Source: Epiperipatus broadwayi (Eukaryota; Onychophora; Udeonychophora; Euonychophora; Peripatidae). Taken from it: DNA of 64,000 nt. The notes beneath the pieces were generated by a model, which saw nothing but the letters and a program-made list of their open reading frames with translations, was not told the origin of the DNA and ran no database searches. Shown here in pieces: positions 47,396-59,158 of this stretch. Every line of letters begins with the position of its first letter. The stretch's first letter is position 1. The translations under genes and the position numbers were made by a program. The DNA lies in contig JAQFVV010000030.1 of the NCBI GenBank assembly GCA_028023455.1, forward strand, positions 8,086,876-8,150,875, in the 5' to 3' direction.

Positions 47396-48139
47396 GGTGG
47401 CGCCCTCTAGTGACCAATATTCTAAGAGATGGAATATGGTGTCCAGTACTATATATTTCTTTTGCATTTAGTAGCAGAAGAATAAAGTTAATTAAATATA
47501 AAATAGTTAATTACAGAACATCTATTACATATTTTTAACTTATTAGAAATATGTTTAAATAATATTAATACAGCATAATAGCGAAGCTTTATCTTTTTTT
47601 TTTCAATTAATGAATAAATTGGGTTAAACAAAAAATTGTGGAACAGAACAATTACATAAAATGGAAATTATCTTTAAATAGGATTTATTAGTATTACTAA
47701 TAGCATTATTTTATTTGTTACTCTGTGACACTAAAATTAATACTTTTAAATATTAATTTTTTTTTGAAACTCAAGTTAACAAAAAATTACTTTTTTTTTC
47801 AAATCACATCATACATTTTGTGTGTGTGAATGAGAAAGATTCTATGTAGTGAATTACTTAATGTCATGTTGCAAATTTGTAGTGGTAAAAACATGATTCA
47901 TGGATCCTTTCATTTAATAGAATATGGCTTAGTAATTTATGAAGTTGAATGATAGTATTTCGGTTTAAAGTATTATATGATAGGATTTTGTAATTTAATA
48001 AAGAATGCCAATGTTTCTATGCATAGTTGTAAAGGTAAGACTTCCTAATAGTTTTGCTACTTATTTTATAATCTGTATGTAATGCAGGGTATTTCTTTAA
48101 TCATTTAAAGTTAATAATATTAAATATATATCTTTCCAG
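47396..48139. other. Intronic DNA, nothing recognised
   Basis: Starts with a less AT-rich ctggtggcgccctctagtg; otherwise AT-rich with no named feature up to the exon. Confidence 0.5.
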
Positions 48140-48579
48140 TTTACAGATACTCCACCTTCATAACAACCACATTTCATCTATTCCAAGGGACCTTGCAGCT
48201 CTTAAACAGCTTTTCCTTATTGTTTTAGCTTTTAATAAATTTTCTTCAATTCCTGAAGTTTTAGCAAAAATGCGCCAAGTGGAGCATTTGGTTCTGACTG
48301 GAAATTACATTGAAAAATTACCTGCAGATTTATGTTCTTCATTAAGGCATATTTGTAAGATGGATTTCAGAATGAATAATCTTACTCTCTCACCTGCGGA
48401 AACTATGTGTTTAGAACTTTTAGACAATTTAACACATTTAGATATTAGGAACAATAATATCACTAACTTAGATCTTCGTAGTTTAAACCATCTTGATTAC
48501 CTCAACTGTGGTGGAAACAATTTAGTTTCATTGCAAGCAAACGGTACAGCCTTGAAAAAACTGATTACCTCTAAAAACA
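48140..48579 (+). CDS. PHLPP: PHLPP homologue, internal exon (leucine-rich repeats)
   Basis: Bounded by tttccag and gtaagt. The first base completes the codon left open at 26102, 146 codons follow, and one base remains. Repeats include LQILHLHNNHISSIPRDL, FNKFSSIPEVLAKM, VEHLVLTGNYIEKLP, LTHLDIRNNNITNLD and LDYLNCGGNNLVSLQ. The run IPEVL...V-GN...L...D-R-N...L-L-D-R-N...L-C-NNL-L is the signature stretch of the PHLPP LRR domain and makes the assignment firm. The in-frame stop at 48585 lies past the donor and is intronic. Confidence 0.93.
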
Positions 48580-48924
48580 GTAAGTAAAGATGATTTTAGA
48601 ATTCTATTTAAATCTTTAAATTCACTTTTGTTAAATATAAATTTCTTTTTTAAAACTATTCTTGTCTTTAATAAAGTGTTGTATTTTTATGTGATAAATA
48701 TATAAAAAGAAATTTCAATTTGTATTAGCAATTCAATTGACTTCAGATTTAATTTTTTTTATTTTTTATAGCTTTTGTTAATAATGCTTTTAGGAATTGT
48801 TTTTATTAAACACACACACATATATAAAACAAGTTTAAAGCTGTAGAAAATATGTAATAAAGAAATAAGTAATAAATATGGCCAAAGTGAAGTTAAAATA
48901 AATATATTTATTAATCTGTTTGAG

Positions 48925-50000
48925 TTAACTTTCAAGACAAAGTGTCCAAAGCATAACTGATAGATAATTAGAAGAGTGTGCTAGTAATTCTGATTATAAA
49001 AGATTAAACTTGCAGTGTTCCAAAGATTTGCATGAAGCGCCACATACGTTGTCAGATTAAACAACCAATGTGTATTGAAGGGAACACTATTGACTCATAT
49101 ATTTATTATGAGTGTGGAAACAATTATATGCCAAGTCTCTTTAATCATACATTTTTTGTGATTACTCTCGAGGCATAAAATCCAGATGCAGGATTGAAAG
49201 CATGACCGGCAACAACTCTCATGCTCCAAAAACACTGAGCTTTATGATGGATTTATTTTTCTCTTATATAAGTCGGCATGTTGAGAGATTCTTGATTTTA
49301 AGTTGGATCGAATCTCACCATAGTATTTGCTATTACAGGATGGGCAGAATATAGCATATACTAACTTTGCCTTGTCATCACTCCCAACTTTATCTTTCAA
49401 ATTATTGGTAAGTCTGTTGAGGGATGGACAGCATCTGAAGCCAATATTGTAGTCTTAGAAAGAATGGACTTTAAGTTTAAATGGATGTTGGTGATAAATG
49501 GCATATTGATCCAAGGTTTCAAATCTGGTGAACTACATTTGTATCTATTGTAGAATGCCCTAATTTGGTTGGTGATGATGGGGCTGGGGTAGTCTGCCTG
49601 AATTAATTCACTCTTGTAAGCTTCTAAGTTGTCTGGGATCTGCTATAAATTTGCATAGTTTAAAGTTTCTAAGTAACAGTTTTGAAGCTGGCTAGCTTGT
49701 ATTGCGATGGGATTTTTGATTGTGGATATAAGTAGCCTCTAACACTGATGGCTTTAATCACCATTGCATAGTTGATGCAGTGAGATTATCTGGTTACTTT
49801 CAGATCAAGGTATTCAATACTTTGTTGTTGATTTTTGTCCTTGCATGTCCTTGTGATTTCAGGGAACTGTTCAAAATTTTTGAAAATTTCGAGGAAAATA
49901 GGGGAGGGGTGCAGACAAAAACTTTGTTGACATATCTAATGTAAATGATGTCTCTATGAGTAGTTAACATGCATGCATTTAAAAGACATTCATTCCTAAT
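48925..50000 (-). pseudogene. Penelope-like element, inverted partial copy
   Basis: On the - strand this carries the same sequence as 50580-51525. It includes DIIYIRYVNKVFVCT, an altered form of the Penelope RT active site YVDDVF, then FVC..., a run matching the domain after RT, and a 3' end tracking 51350-51510 (tgttcccttcaatacacattgg...). It is 5'-truncated and full of stops. It meets the + strand copy head to head near 50,020. Confidence 0.8.
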
Positions 50001-50059
50001 ATTCTAAGAAAGCATGATAGAGCATTCACACCTAGACTATGGGTGAATTTATCCCTCTG

Positions 50060-51525
50060 TTGCCATTACACCTCAGATATTCACAAATATAAAATTCCAT
50101 GAGCAGAACCATCAACTCAGACTCATGATCAGTGCATATTACAGTCCTGCCACAAAGCTAATAACAGACTGGATTCAGTTTGAATTCGATTTCAAACCCT
50201 TAACAATCAAATCATCATTCAACTTCATAAACATTATCAAAAATGCTAATATACACAACAATTATAGAATGGCCTCATTTGATGTCACCAAACTATGGTT
50301 CTGTCAACAGGATCTGCTCCATCAACATTATTCGAGAAATGCTAAAGCTAAGCACAATTAGTGATAATAGAGCCCACTTCATTACAGATGTATTATGATG
50401 GATTTATGACAACCTATATGCTACATTTAGAGGTGAAATTTTCTTCATGATGACATACTGGTCTATGGAATTATCTGTCAGTGGAATCATATGTAGTTTG
50501 GCCATGACCTTTATTGAAAAGCATGCCATCCAACCCCTGTTAACTTCTCATAGAAATATCTTTTACACCAGATGTGTTGACAATGTTTTTGTCTGCACTC
50601 CCCCCCCCCATTTGAATCTCAAAATATTCCAGAAAATTCAAATAGTTCACTGAAATCAGATGGGCATGCAAGAATGTAGACATGAAATTAACCAGACAAT
50701 CTCACTGCATCGACTATGCAATGGTGATTAAGCTTGCCAATGTTAGAGACTACTTACATCCACAATCAAAAATCTCATTTCAGTACAGGGTAGCCTGCTT
50801 CAAAGCTTTCTTATTTAGAAGCTTTAAACTATGCAAATTTATAGCAGATGCCAAAGACATCTTGGAAGGTTTTAAAGGTGACCTAATTCAGGCAGGCTAC
50901 TCTGTCTCCATGTTCAACAACTAAATTAGGACATTCTACAATAGATACAAATACATCAGACCTCCAGAGCTGAAACCCCAAATCAGTATGTCATTTATTG
51001 CCAACATTCACTGTAAATTAAAGTCCATGTTTTCTGAAGACTTCAGTATTGACTTCAGATGCCCTCCATCCCTCAACACACTTATCTATAATTCAAATGA
51101 TAAAGTTTGCAGTGATGACAAGACACAATTACTATATGCTATAGACTGCAAATCGTACACTGAGACCCAAACCAACTTAAAATCAAGAATCTCTCAACAA
51201 GCCTATTTATATAATAGAGCAAAAATGAAAATCATTCACTTCAATGTTTTTGGAGCATGAGAGAAATTTCCAGCCATTCTTTTAAACTCCCATCTGCTAG
51301 GACCATATTCCTAGAGAAATTCTACACATGCAATAAATATAATGAGCTAATAGTGTTCCCCTCAATAGACATTGGTTGTTTAATCTAATAATGTAGGCAG
51401 CGCTTTGCCATTTCATGCAATCTTGCAAATCGCTTGAACACCACAAATTTAATCTTTCCTAAACGGAATTACTATCACACTCTGCTAATTATCTACCAGT
51501 TATGCTTTAAAACAGACACTCCACT
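50060..51525 (+). pseudogene. Penelope-like element reverse transcriptase, broken
   Basis: Frames in order: PQIFTNIKFHEQNHQLRLMISAYYSPATKL (50070-50160, cf. PKIYGxxKIHK...RPIxSxxxSPxxxL), MASFDVTKLW (RT motif A, SFDVxxLF), LSVSGIICSLAMTFIEKHAI (motif B, SPLSGIxAxLxMxxxE) and FYTRCVDNVFVCT (motif C, YVDDVF with the second Asp changed to Asn). A long thumb and linker region (50682-51260) follows, with DILEGFKGDLIQAGYS. The GIY-YIG endonuclease is not recognisable. Such enzymes copy RNA at a nicked target and are proposed to mobilise hammerhead retrozymes. Confidence 0.85.
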
Positions 51526-52049
51526 CTGTGTCAAAAGTTGACTCAGCAGATTATGCACTTTTATTTAAAAATCTTTAGGCTTCATTAAAATAGATTTTTA
51601 AAGAACTTTTTTTTTGTTTTCCTCATTACTAATTTTTGGAACATTAGATATATGCCTTTAAATGATTCATTATAAACAAAACTAATTAATCACTTTTTTT
51701 TTTGAGCGTGAGGGCTGGGGGATGTTATTTAAATATAATAATAAGTTAGCTATTGCGCAAGATTTATTGTAAAGGTGTGTATATGTGTAAGTACAGACAA
51801 CTCATTGTAATAAAATTAATAGGAAAGGAGTATAACTATCGTTGCGTATTGTCTGTTAAAGAGACTACTGGAAAATATATATATTAAGTGATAATTAAAC
51901 AGTATAATCTTTAATTCAGCGAATGCAAAAAAAAGTAAAATGCAATGAAAGTTTTGTTTAATTACAATTATTATATGAATATTATAGATATATAGAATTC
52001 CAGTATTGAAACCATAAAGAAACCAGATTTTTTTTTTCCATATGTCATA
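51526..52049. other. Intronic DNA, nothing recognised
   Basis: AT-rich; no supported feature. Confidence 0.5.
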
Positions 52050-52140
52050 GCATCGTTCGGAAGCGAACCCGCAACAACTGTCTGCAAGCAACTGCTTGCT
52101 TGCAAGGCAGCTGTGCTGACCTCTTGTGCTAACAATGCTT
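52050..52140 (-). repeat. tRNA-like sequence, SINE head or pseudo-tRNA
   Basis: On the - strand TAGCACAAGAGG (A-box-like), gctgccttgcaagcag (possible anticodon arm) and GCGGGTTCGCTTCCG (B-box with one change) follow in tRNA order. The spacing exceeds that of a normal tRNA because of a repeated gcaagca segment, so it is not a functional gene. Confidence 0.4.
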
Positions 52141-52284
52141 GACAACCAGATTGTATTTAAATTCATTTTCTGTGATGAATGGCAAACCATATTGTCTATC
52201 ATAATTCACCATCGCTTAGAATTATGTGATCAATGACATTAAATATCTTTCTCTTTGCATTAGTAAATATGCTTATTTTAATAG

Positions 52285-52868
52285 TGTCATATCTGACCCT
52301 GCCTTCAGAAGTGGATTATTCCATATCCCTTTCCTGATTGGCTAGCACCCAGATGCTATCCAATGGGATTAAAATCTTCACTGGGGTTCACACACTGAAT
52401 CCGCATATTTCCAGTAAGGTAGGGGATCTGCCTTTAAATAGTCAGCCTTTTGGAGGCAAGGCAGAGAGCAATTACTTTCGTTAACCTGAACAACAGAACG
52501 TGCTCTCCATTAAATCTTCTGCCATCAGCAAAGGTATTTATCACAACGTCCACACAGTGAGGCAAGTTCACCTATGGACTGGAAACTGCTACATCTGAAC
52601 TAGAGCTGACTTGAGGCAAGCTAACTACATAGCTGGAAGAGTCTTCTTACCAGAATTCATGACGCAGGCTAATCATTAGCTGGAAGCGAGTTCATTTACT
52701 CCGCACAACTATCTCAGCATTGAAGCATATCAACTATATTTGTTCATTTGTTAACTAACATGTGTATATATTTTGTGTTAATAAATTATACATATTTATT
52801 GCTGAATAGTTGTTTGTTTTGTGTCTGTTGGTTTGGAAACGAACCTGCAAGCCTAACTAAACACAACA
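52285..52868 (+). repeat. 5' LTR
   Basis: 584 bp. Contains a TATA-like ctttaaatag near 52432 and a polyadenylation signal aataaa near 52782. It is nearly the same as the 3' LTR, which lacks about 45 bp (attcatgacg...ttcatttac) present here. Confidence 0.93.
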
Positions 52869-53285
52869 GAGTTGGCACAATCGCAGTGTAATTTTTCCTT
52901 CACGGCTGGAAAAATTATAGAATAAAGTATGCTAGTTATTACAGATTTGGTGCAACCGACAGGCCAACTAGAGTTGGCACAGTCGCAGTGAAATTTTTCC
53001 TTCACGGCTGGAAAAATTATAGAATAGACTGCACTAGTTATAACTGAGTTGGTGCAGCCGACAAGCCAATTAGAGTTACTGCAGTCGCAGAGAAATTTTT
53101 CCTTCATGGCTGGAAAAATTATAGAATAAACTGCACCAATTGTAACAGATTTGGCGCAGTAAAACAGAAAAAATTTTCTCTCATGGCTGGAAAAATTAGA
53201 ATAAACTACGCCAGTTTAAACAAATTGGCGCAGTAAATGAGAAAGATTTTTCCCTCACTGCTGGAAAATTATATTATAAAATATG
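52869..53285 (+). repeat. Tandem repeats in the LTR element leader
   Basis: Immediately after the 5' LTR, about five units share gttggc-cagt-gc, a gaaatttttccttca-ggctgg segment, aaaattatagaata and a c-ccagtta tail. The period is about 107 bp in the first units and shorter in the last two. Each unit begins with a ttggcrcagt-like stretch that resembles a retrotransposon primer-binding site, so the primer-binding region itself appears to have been multiplied. Confidence 0.8.
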
Positions 53286-53556
53286 TGAGTGTGTATTTGT
53301 TTATTATTTTTCGCTTTGGAAATTTTTATTACATTGCCGTAATTTCATTACGTGATATTTTTCTTTTAGAAAAATAACAATGTAAAACTGTTGAATAAAA
53401 TTGAATGTAGGCATAAAGGCATGTCACTTAGAAGCTTCAACCAATCATGAGAGCTTAACTCGCAAAACAGCATAAAAGCTTGTTCTATTGGTTTAAAAGC
53501 TTTGTTCAATTTAGTTACAGTAATGTAACTACAAAAACTCAGCTAAATAAAAAAAG

Positions 53557-54690
53557 ATGGCTAAAGCAATCAGCTATATGGAACCTTTTGATCTAGCTCA
53601 ACTTGAGTGCTCGCCAAATTATAAAGAGCATTCGATTTTTTATTTACAGGCAAACGAGATAAAAAACCTGAGTTAAAATTAGCCACACTAATGACCACAA
53701 TAGGTCCGCAAATGTACGAAATATTCAAGTCTCAATCTACGGCTGTAACCCCAGCTAAGCTGGATTTTGATAGAGTGTTGACAATTCTCACAGAGTATTT
53801 TTCTCCTAAACCCTTGACAGTAATGCAGAGATACCATTTTAATCTCAGCATACAAGAACAGGAGAAACAGAGAATTTGCAACATGAATCCATATATGACT
53901 TCATAAATGAAGCACTTCATGGTTGTTTTATTTGTGGCATGAACGATCACAATTTGAGGCTAAAAATGTTAATGATTCCAGACCTAGATTTTGAGACAGT
54001 GGTAGCTCAAGCAAAACTAGCAGAAACAATAGCTAGTCAAGCTAACTCATTAAAAAGACGTATAAAGTATGATGTGCAAAAAATCGAGCATAACGCTGGA
54101 TTGGACAAGCACTCAGTCAGCTCAAATAATTCTGCATTTGAAATAGCCATGGCTTTAATTATAGATGCAATGAGCACATGCATACAGAATGTCCAGACCA
54201 CAAAGCAACATGCACGTTTTGCAAATGTATTGGACATATAAAGGTAGCATGTCTGAAATTAAAAAGACAAACAGCCAAGTCTAGTCCTAAAGACAGTAAA
54301 GACACTTATAAGAAACATAAGCAAGTTGCCTGTATAAACCATATCAGAGATGATAAGTCTGGGTTTATGCACACTGTCATAATAAATGATACACCAGTTA
54401 ATATGGAACTTGACATAGTGTCAGCAGTGTCAATAGTTTCAAGAAAGACTTGGACGATCATAAATAAAAAGAATAAATATAAACTGCACTCTATAGTTCA
54501 ATATCAGACTATCAAGGGAATAAAGTCAAACTGTTGGGTCAAACAACAGGAAAAATTACTATGCCTAACAAAACTATATACCTACCACTGATAGTAGCAT
54601 TAGGTAACCATAATGATTTAATAGGCCGTGACTGGTTCAATCACTTAGGGTTCAAAGTGACCATAGTCAACCAGCTCACAACATTTCAAA
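53557..54690 (+). pseudogene. Gag and protease start of the LTR element, frameshifted
   Basis: From ATG at 53557: MAKAISYMEPFDLAQLE, a frameshift near 53665, then LATLMTTIGPQMYEIFKSQS and LTEYFSPKPLTVMQRYHF (capsid-like, 53691-53906). Next come DFINEALHGC...LVAQAKLAET (53876-54241) and CTFCKCIGHIKVAC, a CCHC zinc knuckle (about 54206-54250). After it, NDTPVNMELDIVSAVSIVS (54390-54440) is the protease active-site region with DTGS altered to DIVS. LPLIVALGN...LIGRDWFNHL near 54590-54640 is the protease end. Broken by frameshifts and by the changed catalytic triad. Confidence 0.88.
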
Positions 54691-54727
54691 GTTAAAGTCT
54701 AATGAATCAAAAGTCTTTAACAAAAAG

Positions 54728-54919
54728 ATGAAACCTGATGCCAAACTTCAACTAGATGATAAAAACAAAATAAAATTCCAAGTAGGAACAAAAGTACCAT
54801 GTCATATGTACTATGGGTCCACAAGATGGAGACCAGCAGTGGCGATGCAAATAAAGGGGCTCTACACTATTGTTATGCAAACAGAAGATGGTCATCATCA
54901 TAATTGTCATCACAACTAG
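54728..54919 (+). pseudogene. C-terminal remnant of pol (integrase end)
   Basis: IKFQVGTKVPCHMYYGSTRW, then RPAVAMQIKGLYTIVMQTEDG and a run of histidines. This matches the Ty3/gypsy integrase tail form F-x-G-x-V-x5-Y-x4-RW-x-PG-x-I-x4-G-x3-Y-x-V. It directly follows the protease end, which marks the deletion breakpoint at about 54,690-54,720. Confidence 0.7.
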
Positions 54920-55105
54920 CTAAGACTCCACCACACATCTGAAGCTATCAAGACAGCAGCAGACAACCTATAACAAGCTCATCAAGAGAAGAAGATGAAG
55001 ACAGGAACAGCAATCAACTGGAGAAATCAAGAAAGTGAACAAAACATCATCTAGTGCATTTCAATGACTATGTCCTCCAGGGCTAATTTCAGCCAGGGGG
55101 AGGGA

Positions 55106-55646
55106 TGTCATATCCGACCCTGCCTTCGGAAGTGGACTATTCCATATCCCTTTCCGATTGGCTAGCACCCAGATGCTATCCAATGGGTTAAAACCTTCAC
55201 TGGGGTTTGCGCACTGAATCCACATGTTTCCAGTAAGGTAGGGGATCTGCCTTTAAATAGTCAGCCTTTTGGAGGCAAGGCAGAGAGCAATTACTTCTGT
55301 TAACCTGAATGACAGAATGTGCTCTCCATTAAACCTTCTGCCATCAGCAAAGGTATTTATCATGACATCCACACAGTCAGGCAAGTCCATCTACGGACTG
55401 GAAACTGCTACGTCTGAACTAGAGCCAACTTGAAGCAAGCTAACTACATAGCTGGAAGAGTCTTCTTACCAGAACTCACACTCCGCACAACTATCTCAGC
55501 ATTGAAGTATATCAACTATATTTGGTCATTTATTAACTAACGTATATATTTTGTACTAATAAATTATACATATTTATTGCTGAATAGTTGTTCATTTTAT
55601 ATCTGTTGGTTTGGAAACGAACCTGCAAGCCTAACCAAACACAACA
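55106..55646 (+). repeat. 3' LTR
   Basis: 541 bp, TG...CA termini. Differs from the 5' LTR by scattered substitutions, many of them CpG/TpG type, and one deletion of about 45 bp, showing that insertion was not very recent. Confidence 0.93.
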
Positions 55647-55914
55647 AATAGTAAAAGAAAATAATTTTTGAGAAAATACTGAAGAAAAGACAATATTTTT
55701 AAAGTTGGAAAATATCACTGAAAAATTAATTTAATTAAAATTGCAACTGAAATACATGTTGTTTATTGCAAAAATATTTTGTCTAATAATAGGGTTGATC
55801 TAGATCTGGAGAGCATCTGCATTATTAGAAACATCACTTGATCACCATTTTTTTATGCTTACACAAAGCTATTAAAACAGTCACAATGTCATTTAGGTTA
55901 AGCTTTAGTAGGAC

Positions 55915-56103
55915 TGATTATATATTTGTGTGGAAGATGATAATCTGGACCAACTGATGAGTGCTGGTTGCAGCACGAAATACATCTATTGGTGATTATT
56001 TATCTTTTCTACATGTTTGTGGAAATGTGCATCAGTAATAGAGACAGTGTGGATAATTGAAGGTTGTTTGAAAGTCTGATTTCAAATCCTCTATACTTGC
56101 TTT
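55915..56103 (+). repeat. Family A repeat inserted into family B
   Basis: Partial unit with its ribozyme on +, running from tgtggaagatgataatctgg to tttcaaatcctctatacttg. Its nested position shows family A moved after family B here. Confidence 0.7.
55939..55999 (+). ncRNA. Hammerhead ribozyme, family A, core intact
   Basis: CTGATGA (55954-55960), a perfect six-pair stem II GTGCTG-gttg-CAGCAC, GAAA (55977-55980), then stem III with one mismatch and a CUA triplet. Stem I pairs ACCAA with TTGGT and TAATC with GATTA. The best stem II of the family. Confidence 0.72.
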
Positions 56104-56235
56104 AGTAATCAATAGATGCTAGAAGGTTGCAAATAATATCTATTCAGTACATTTTAATCCAACATACCAATTTATAACTTTTATCAGTGAGGAGCTTGAA
56201 CATGGGAGAAGTCTATTGTGTGGAATTTTTTTTTA

Positions 56236-58932
56236 TTACTCTAGAAATGTTATTGACTTTTTTTGAGAATTACAAATCAAAGTGTTTTTTATGCTAAACT
56301 ATTTTGAAAGAGTAATGAAACAATCATAAAATATAAACCACTATTAAGCGTAATTATCAGCATTTCCATCAAGCAATGTAAACACCAGACATTCTTGTAT
56401 AAACTGCTTATAATATAATTACTTATACAAAAAATTCCATCTCTAATTATGCTACTATTTTTGTTTGATCATTTTCTTAATTAAATTAATCCTGACCTAG
56501 CTAATAAAAGTTTTTTATCATCTTCTCTAATTCTGCTTAACCTGTTGCCTAGTTAATGTAATCACCATTTGTATGTACATTGGGTCTATAAAACTGTTAT
56601 TAATTAAAAAATTAATTTGATCATATATTGTAAGCAATTCAATATTTTCATATATAAATTTTCTATGGTCATCATTATACCCTGTTATGCTTATTATAAT
56701 AATCTAGAAATTTAGAATACATTAATCCAAATTGTAATTTTATTTTTATACAATTGTTATTATTATTTGAAGTCAACTTTGACTTCTGATAATCATATGA
56801 ATAGCATTTCTCTTATATGCCTGACACACTCAAAGAATCATCCATTATTGTGAGGATGGTATCCACCGTTTACCTCATTGAGGTTCATTATCCTCATATT
56901 TCACCACTGACCTTTTTGAGTTTTAACTTTCTAAAGAAATACATTTATTTATTTCAACCTGAAGTCTAATTTAATCAAATATCCCTTGCTATCTATGGTG
57001 TTCTCAAACTTAAAAAAAGTGCTAAAGTAAATGCAATTTTATGCATTATAATTAGCCACACAGCCTTTAATTAATTTATTATTTACAATAATCAAATACT
57101 GTTAGATATTTTAATTAGTAATTTACAAGAAATTAACAATTAAAACTTTAACGTATTTTTAACTTTTAAAAATGTATAATTACTATCATGATTTTTTCCT
57201 CTAGAATTCATCATCAATTGTTGCGTTTCATCTGCAAATTGAGTACTTGAATATTTATGTTGCTCTTTAGTCTATAGATTTCTATAGTTTTATTCTATTG
57301 GGGGGGGGGGTCTTGTCACATGATAATTTCTAATGAAAATCATGAAAAAATTTTTTTTACCCAAAATCAGAAAATAATTGATATTTTGTATTAATTTCTT
57401 AAAAACTTTCAACATACTTGTATGGATAAGTTGATCTGCATAAATTTAATTATGGAGTTACGTATTGGTCTATGTATGGTAGGAATTTTTTATTATAGTA
57501 GGTTTAATTTAATTTCAATAATCTGAGCTTTCTTTTACTATATTTGTTTGCTATACATCATTATGATGAAATGAATGCTTTGGCAAATTAATACTTTTAC
57601 CATCAATATACATTTACATTTTTTTCTAATAAAAACATTAATTAACTCACTTTGGCCTTTTCAGAATTTCTCAAATGGTAAGGCAAACGTGTTTTTTTAA
57701 AAGTTTTACATAAAGTTTATTGTCAAAAAGCCCATATTTCCTATGAATAATAAATAGGTTGACAGCATTTTTTTCAATTGATGGCAAAAAGACAATAAGA
57801 ACTGTGTTATCACTGATAATATTTATGTAAGTATTGAGATGTAAAGCATTTTTCCAAAATAAAAAGTTAAACCATTCAACAGCTTCATGAATACTGGCGA
57901 AAGTAATATAGAAAACTTAAGATATCTGCCAAATAAAATTAAGATTTATAATAAGGCCTTAAGAATTATTTAATTTGTGGATTCCACTTTGATTCATGTG
58001 AGATGCAGATTTACTACCATACAATCATCAATTAGGTCTTGTTTTTTATGTAATAATGGAATTAAGTACTTATATTGAGAAACATGCTAGAAAAATAATT
58101 AATTAACAAAATCTAAAGTCTACTCATTGTAAAATTGTTAAAATTGAGTTGAACTTCGAAGCATATTCCTTTTATTTATTACATATAAATTTATTGTATA
58201 TAATAAAATAAATTTGTTTTCAAAATTAAAGTGTTTTTTTATTAACAGTGTTTAAAAAATGAAAAGATAATAATGAAAGTTATTGTTAGAAGTTTTGATT
58301 CCATATTAATTACTACATTTCTATGTATCATTTGAAAATTAAGGTAAGTGATTAATTACTAATAGATTTTAAACCTATATTTATATTCATAGGAACAGAA
58401 CATAACTTTGAAAACAATAAGTACTGATTTAAAGCATTTTTATTTAGCTAATAAAGATGCTTTTAGATCCTATCCAAATTGCTATTTCTTGTGTTTGTTA
58501 TTTTCATGCATTACTCATTATAATAACATTTAAAATAGTCCTAATTTAGTTTCCATTAAATAGAAAGTATGTCAATGCTTTAAGTTATGTATATATTATT
58601 TAAACACTTTACTAGAATCATCAATCAGTTTCATTTCCATGAATGTACTATATGCATTAGTTGTTTATTGCTTAATATACTTTTTGCCATTGACATTTAT
58701 CTGAATATTAACTAGAATGATCTATGATCCCTGATTATGGGTTTTCTAATGTGGTATTTATGATCATCATAAATTGATCAAATCATCATTTATTATTTAT
58801 AATGGTGAAGATTTTTTAAATCATTTCAATATTGAAAATGAATTTGATATATATATATTTGGTACATTTGGAATATTAATGATCAATGAATTTTACTAGT
58901 CCATTGTCAGATTGCAATTTTACTTAGAAAGT
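56236..58932. other. AT-rich intronic DNA, nothing recognised
   Basis: No supported gene. A run of ten or more G occurs at 57301. Confidence 0.5.
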
Positions 58933-59158
58933 AATAATCCCTTCTTACTTGCACCATGCCATGAATCAGCGATGTTAAATGTGAGGATACTTTCGTCCTG
59001 GCCACAAGATAAAAACTTTGACAAAATAAGAATGACTGTCATTTTTAAACCTAAATGCACTTATATAGGTTAATCTTAAGTGTCTTAGAGTGAGAGCGTG
59101 ATTATATATTAAATCATTCACTTATTTATAGTAAGATGCAAGTGAGAAGGGCTTATTA
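58933..59158. repeat. MITE-like repeat with terminal inverted repeats
   Basis: The ends agtaataatcccttcttact-tgca and, inverted, agataataagcccttctcac-ttgca match over about 20 bp. No coding capacity. The target duplication could not be defined in the TA-rich flank. Confidence 0.45.

Larger units (their letters stand above)
52280..55651 (+). mobile_element. LTR retrotransposon, internally deleted
   Basis: Two LTRs (52285-52868 and 55106-55646) start TGTCAT and end ACAACA. They are flanked by the 5-bp target duplication aatag (52280-52284, 55647-55651). Between them are a repeated leader, gag with a CCHC knuckle, the start of pol (protease), a jump, and the last part of pol. Reverse transcriptase, RNase H and most of integrase are missing. 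The layout is Ty3/gypsy-like (gag-protease order with an aspartic protease fused after the zinc knuckle). A polypurine tract aggggg-aggga (about 55096-55105) precedes the 3' LTR. Confidence 0.95.
55800..56235 (-). repeat. Family B copy interrupted by a family A copy
   Basis: 55835-55912 (catcacttgatcacc ... aaaacagtcaca) and 56104-56235 (agtaatcaatagatgctagaagg ... ttatcagtgaggagc) are the two parts of one - strand family B unit; 55915-56103 between them is family A. The family B ribozyme near 56168-56190 is badly decayed (CTGATAA). Confidence 0.65.

Noticed and set aside
58940-59000. ggacgaaagtatcc on the - strand inside the MITE-like repeat, recalling the GAAA side of a hammerhead
   Set aside because: No CUGAUGA box lies at the required distance upstream.
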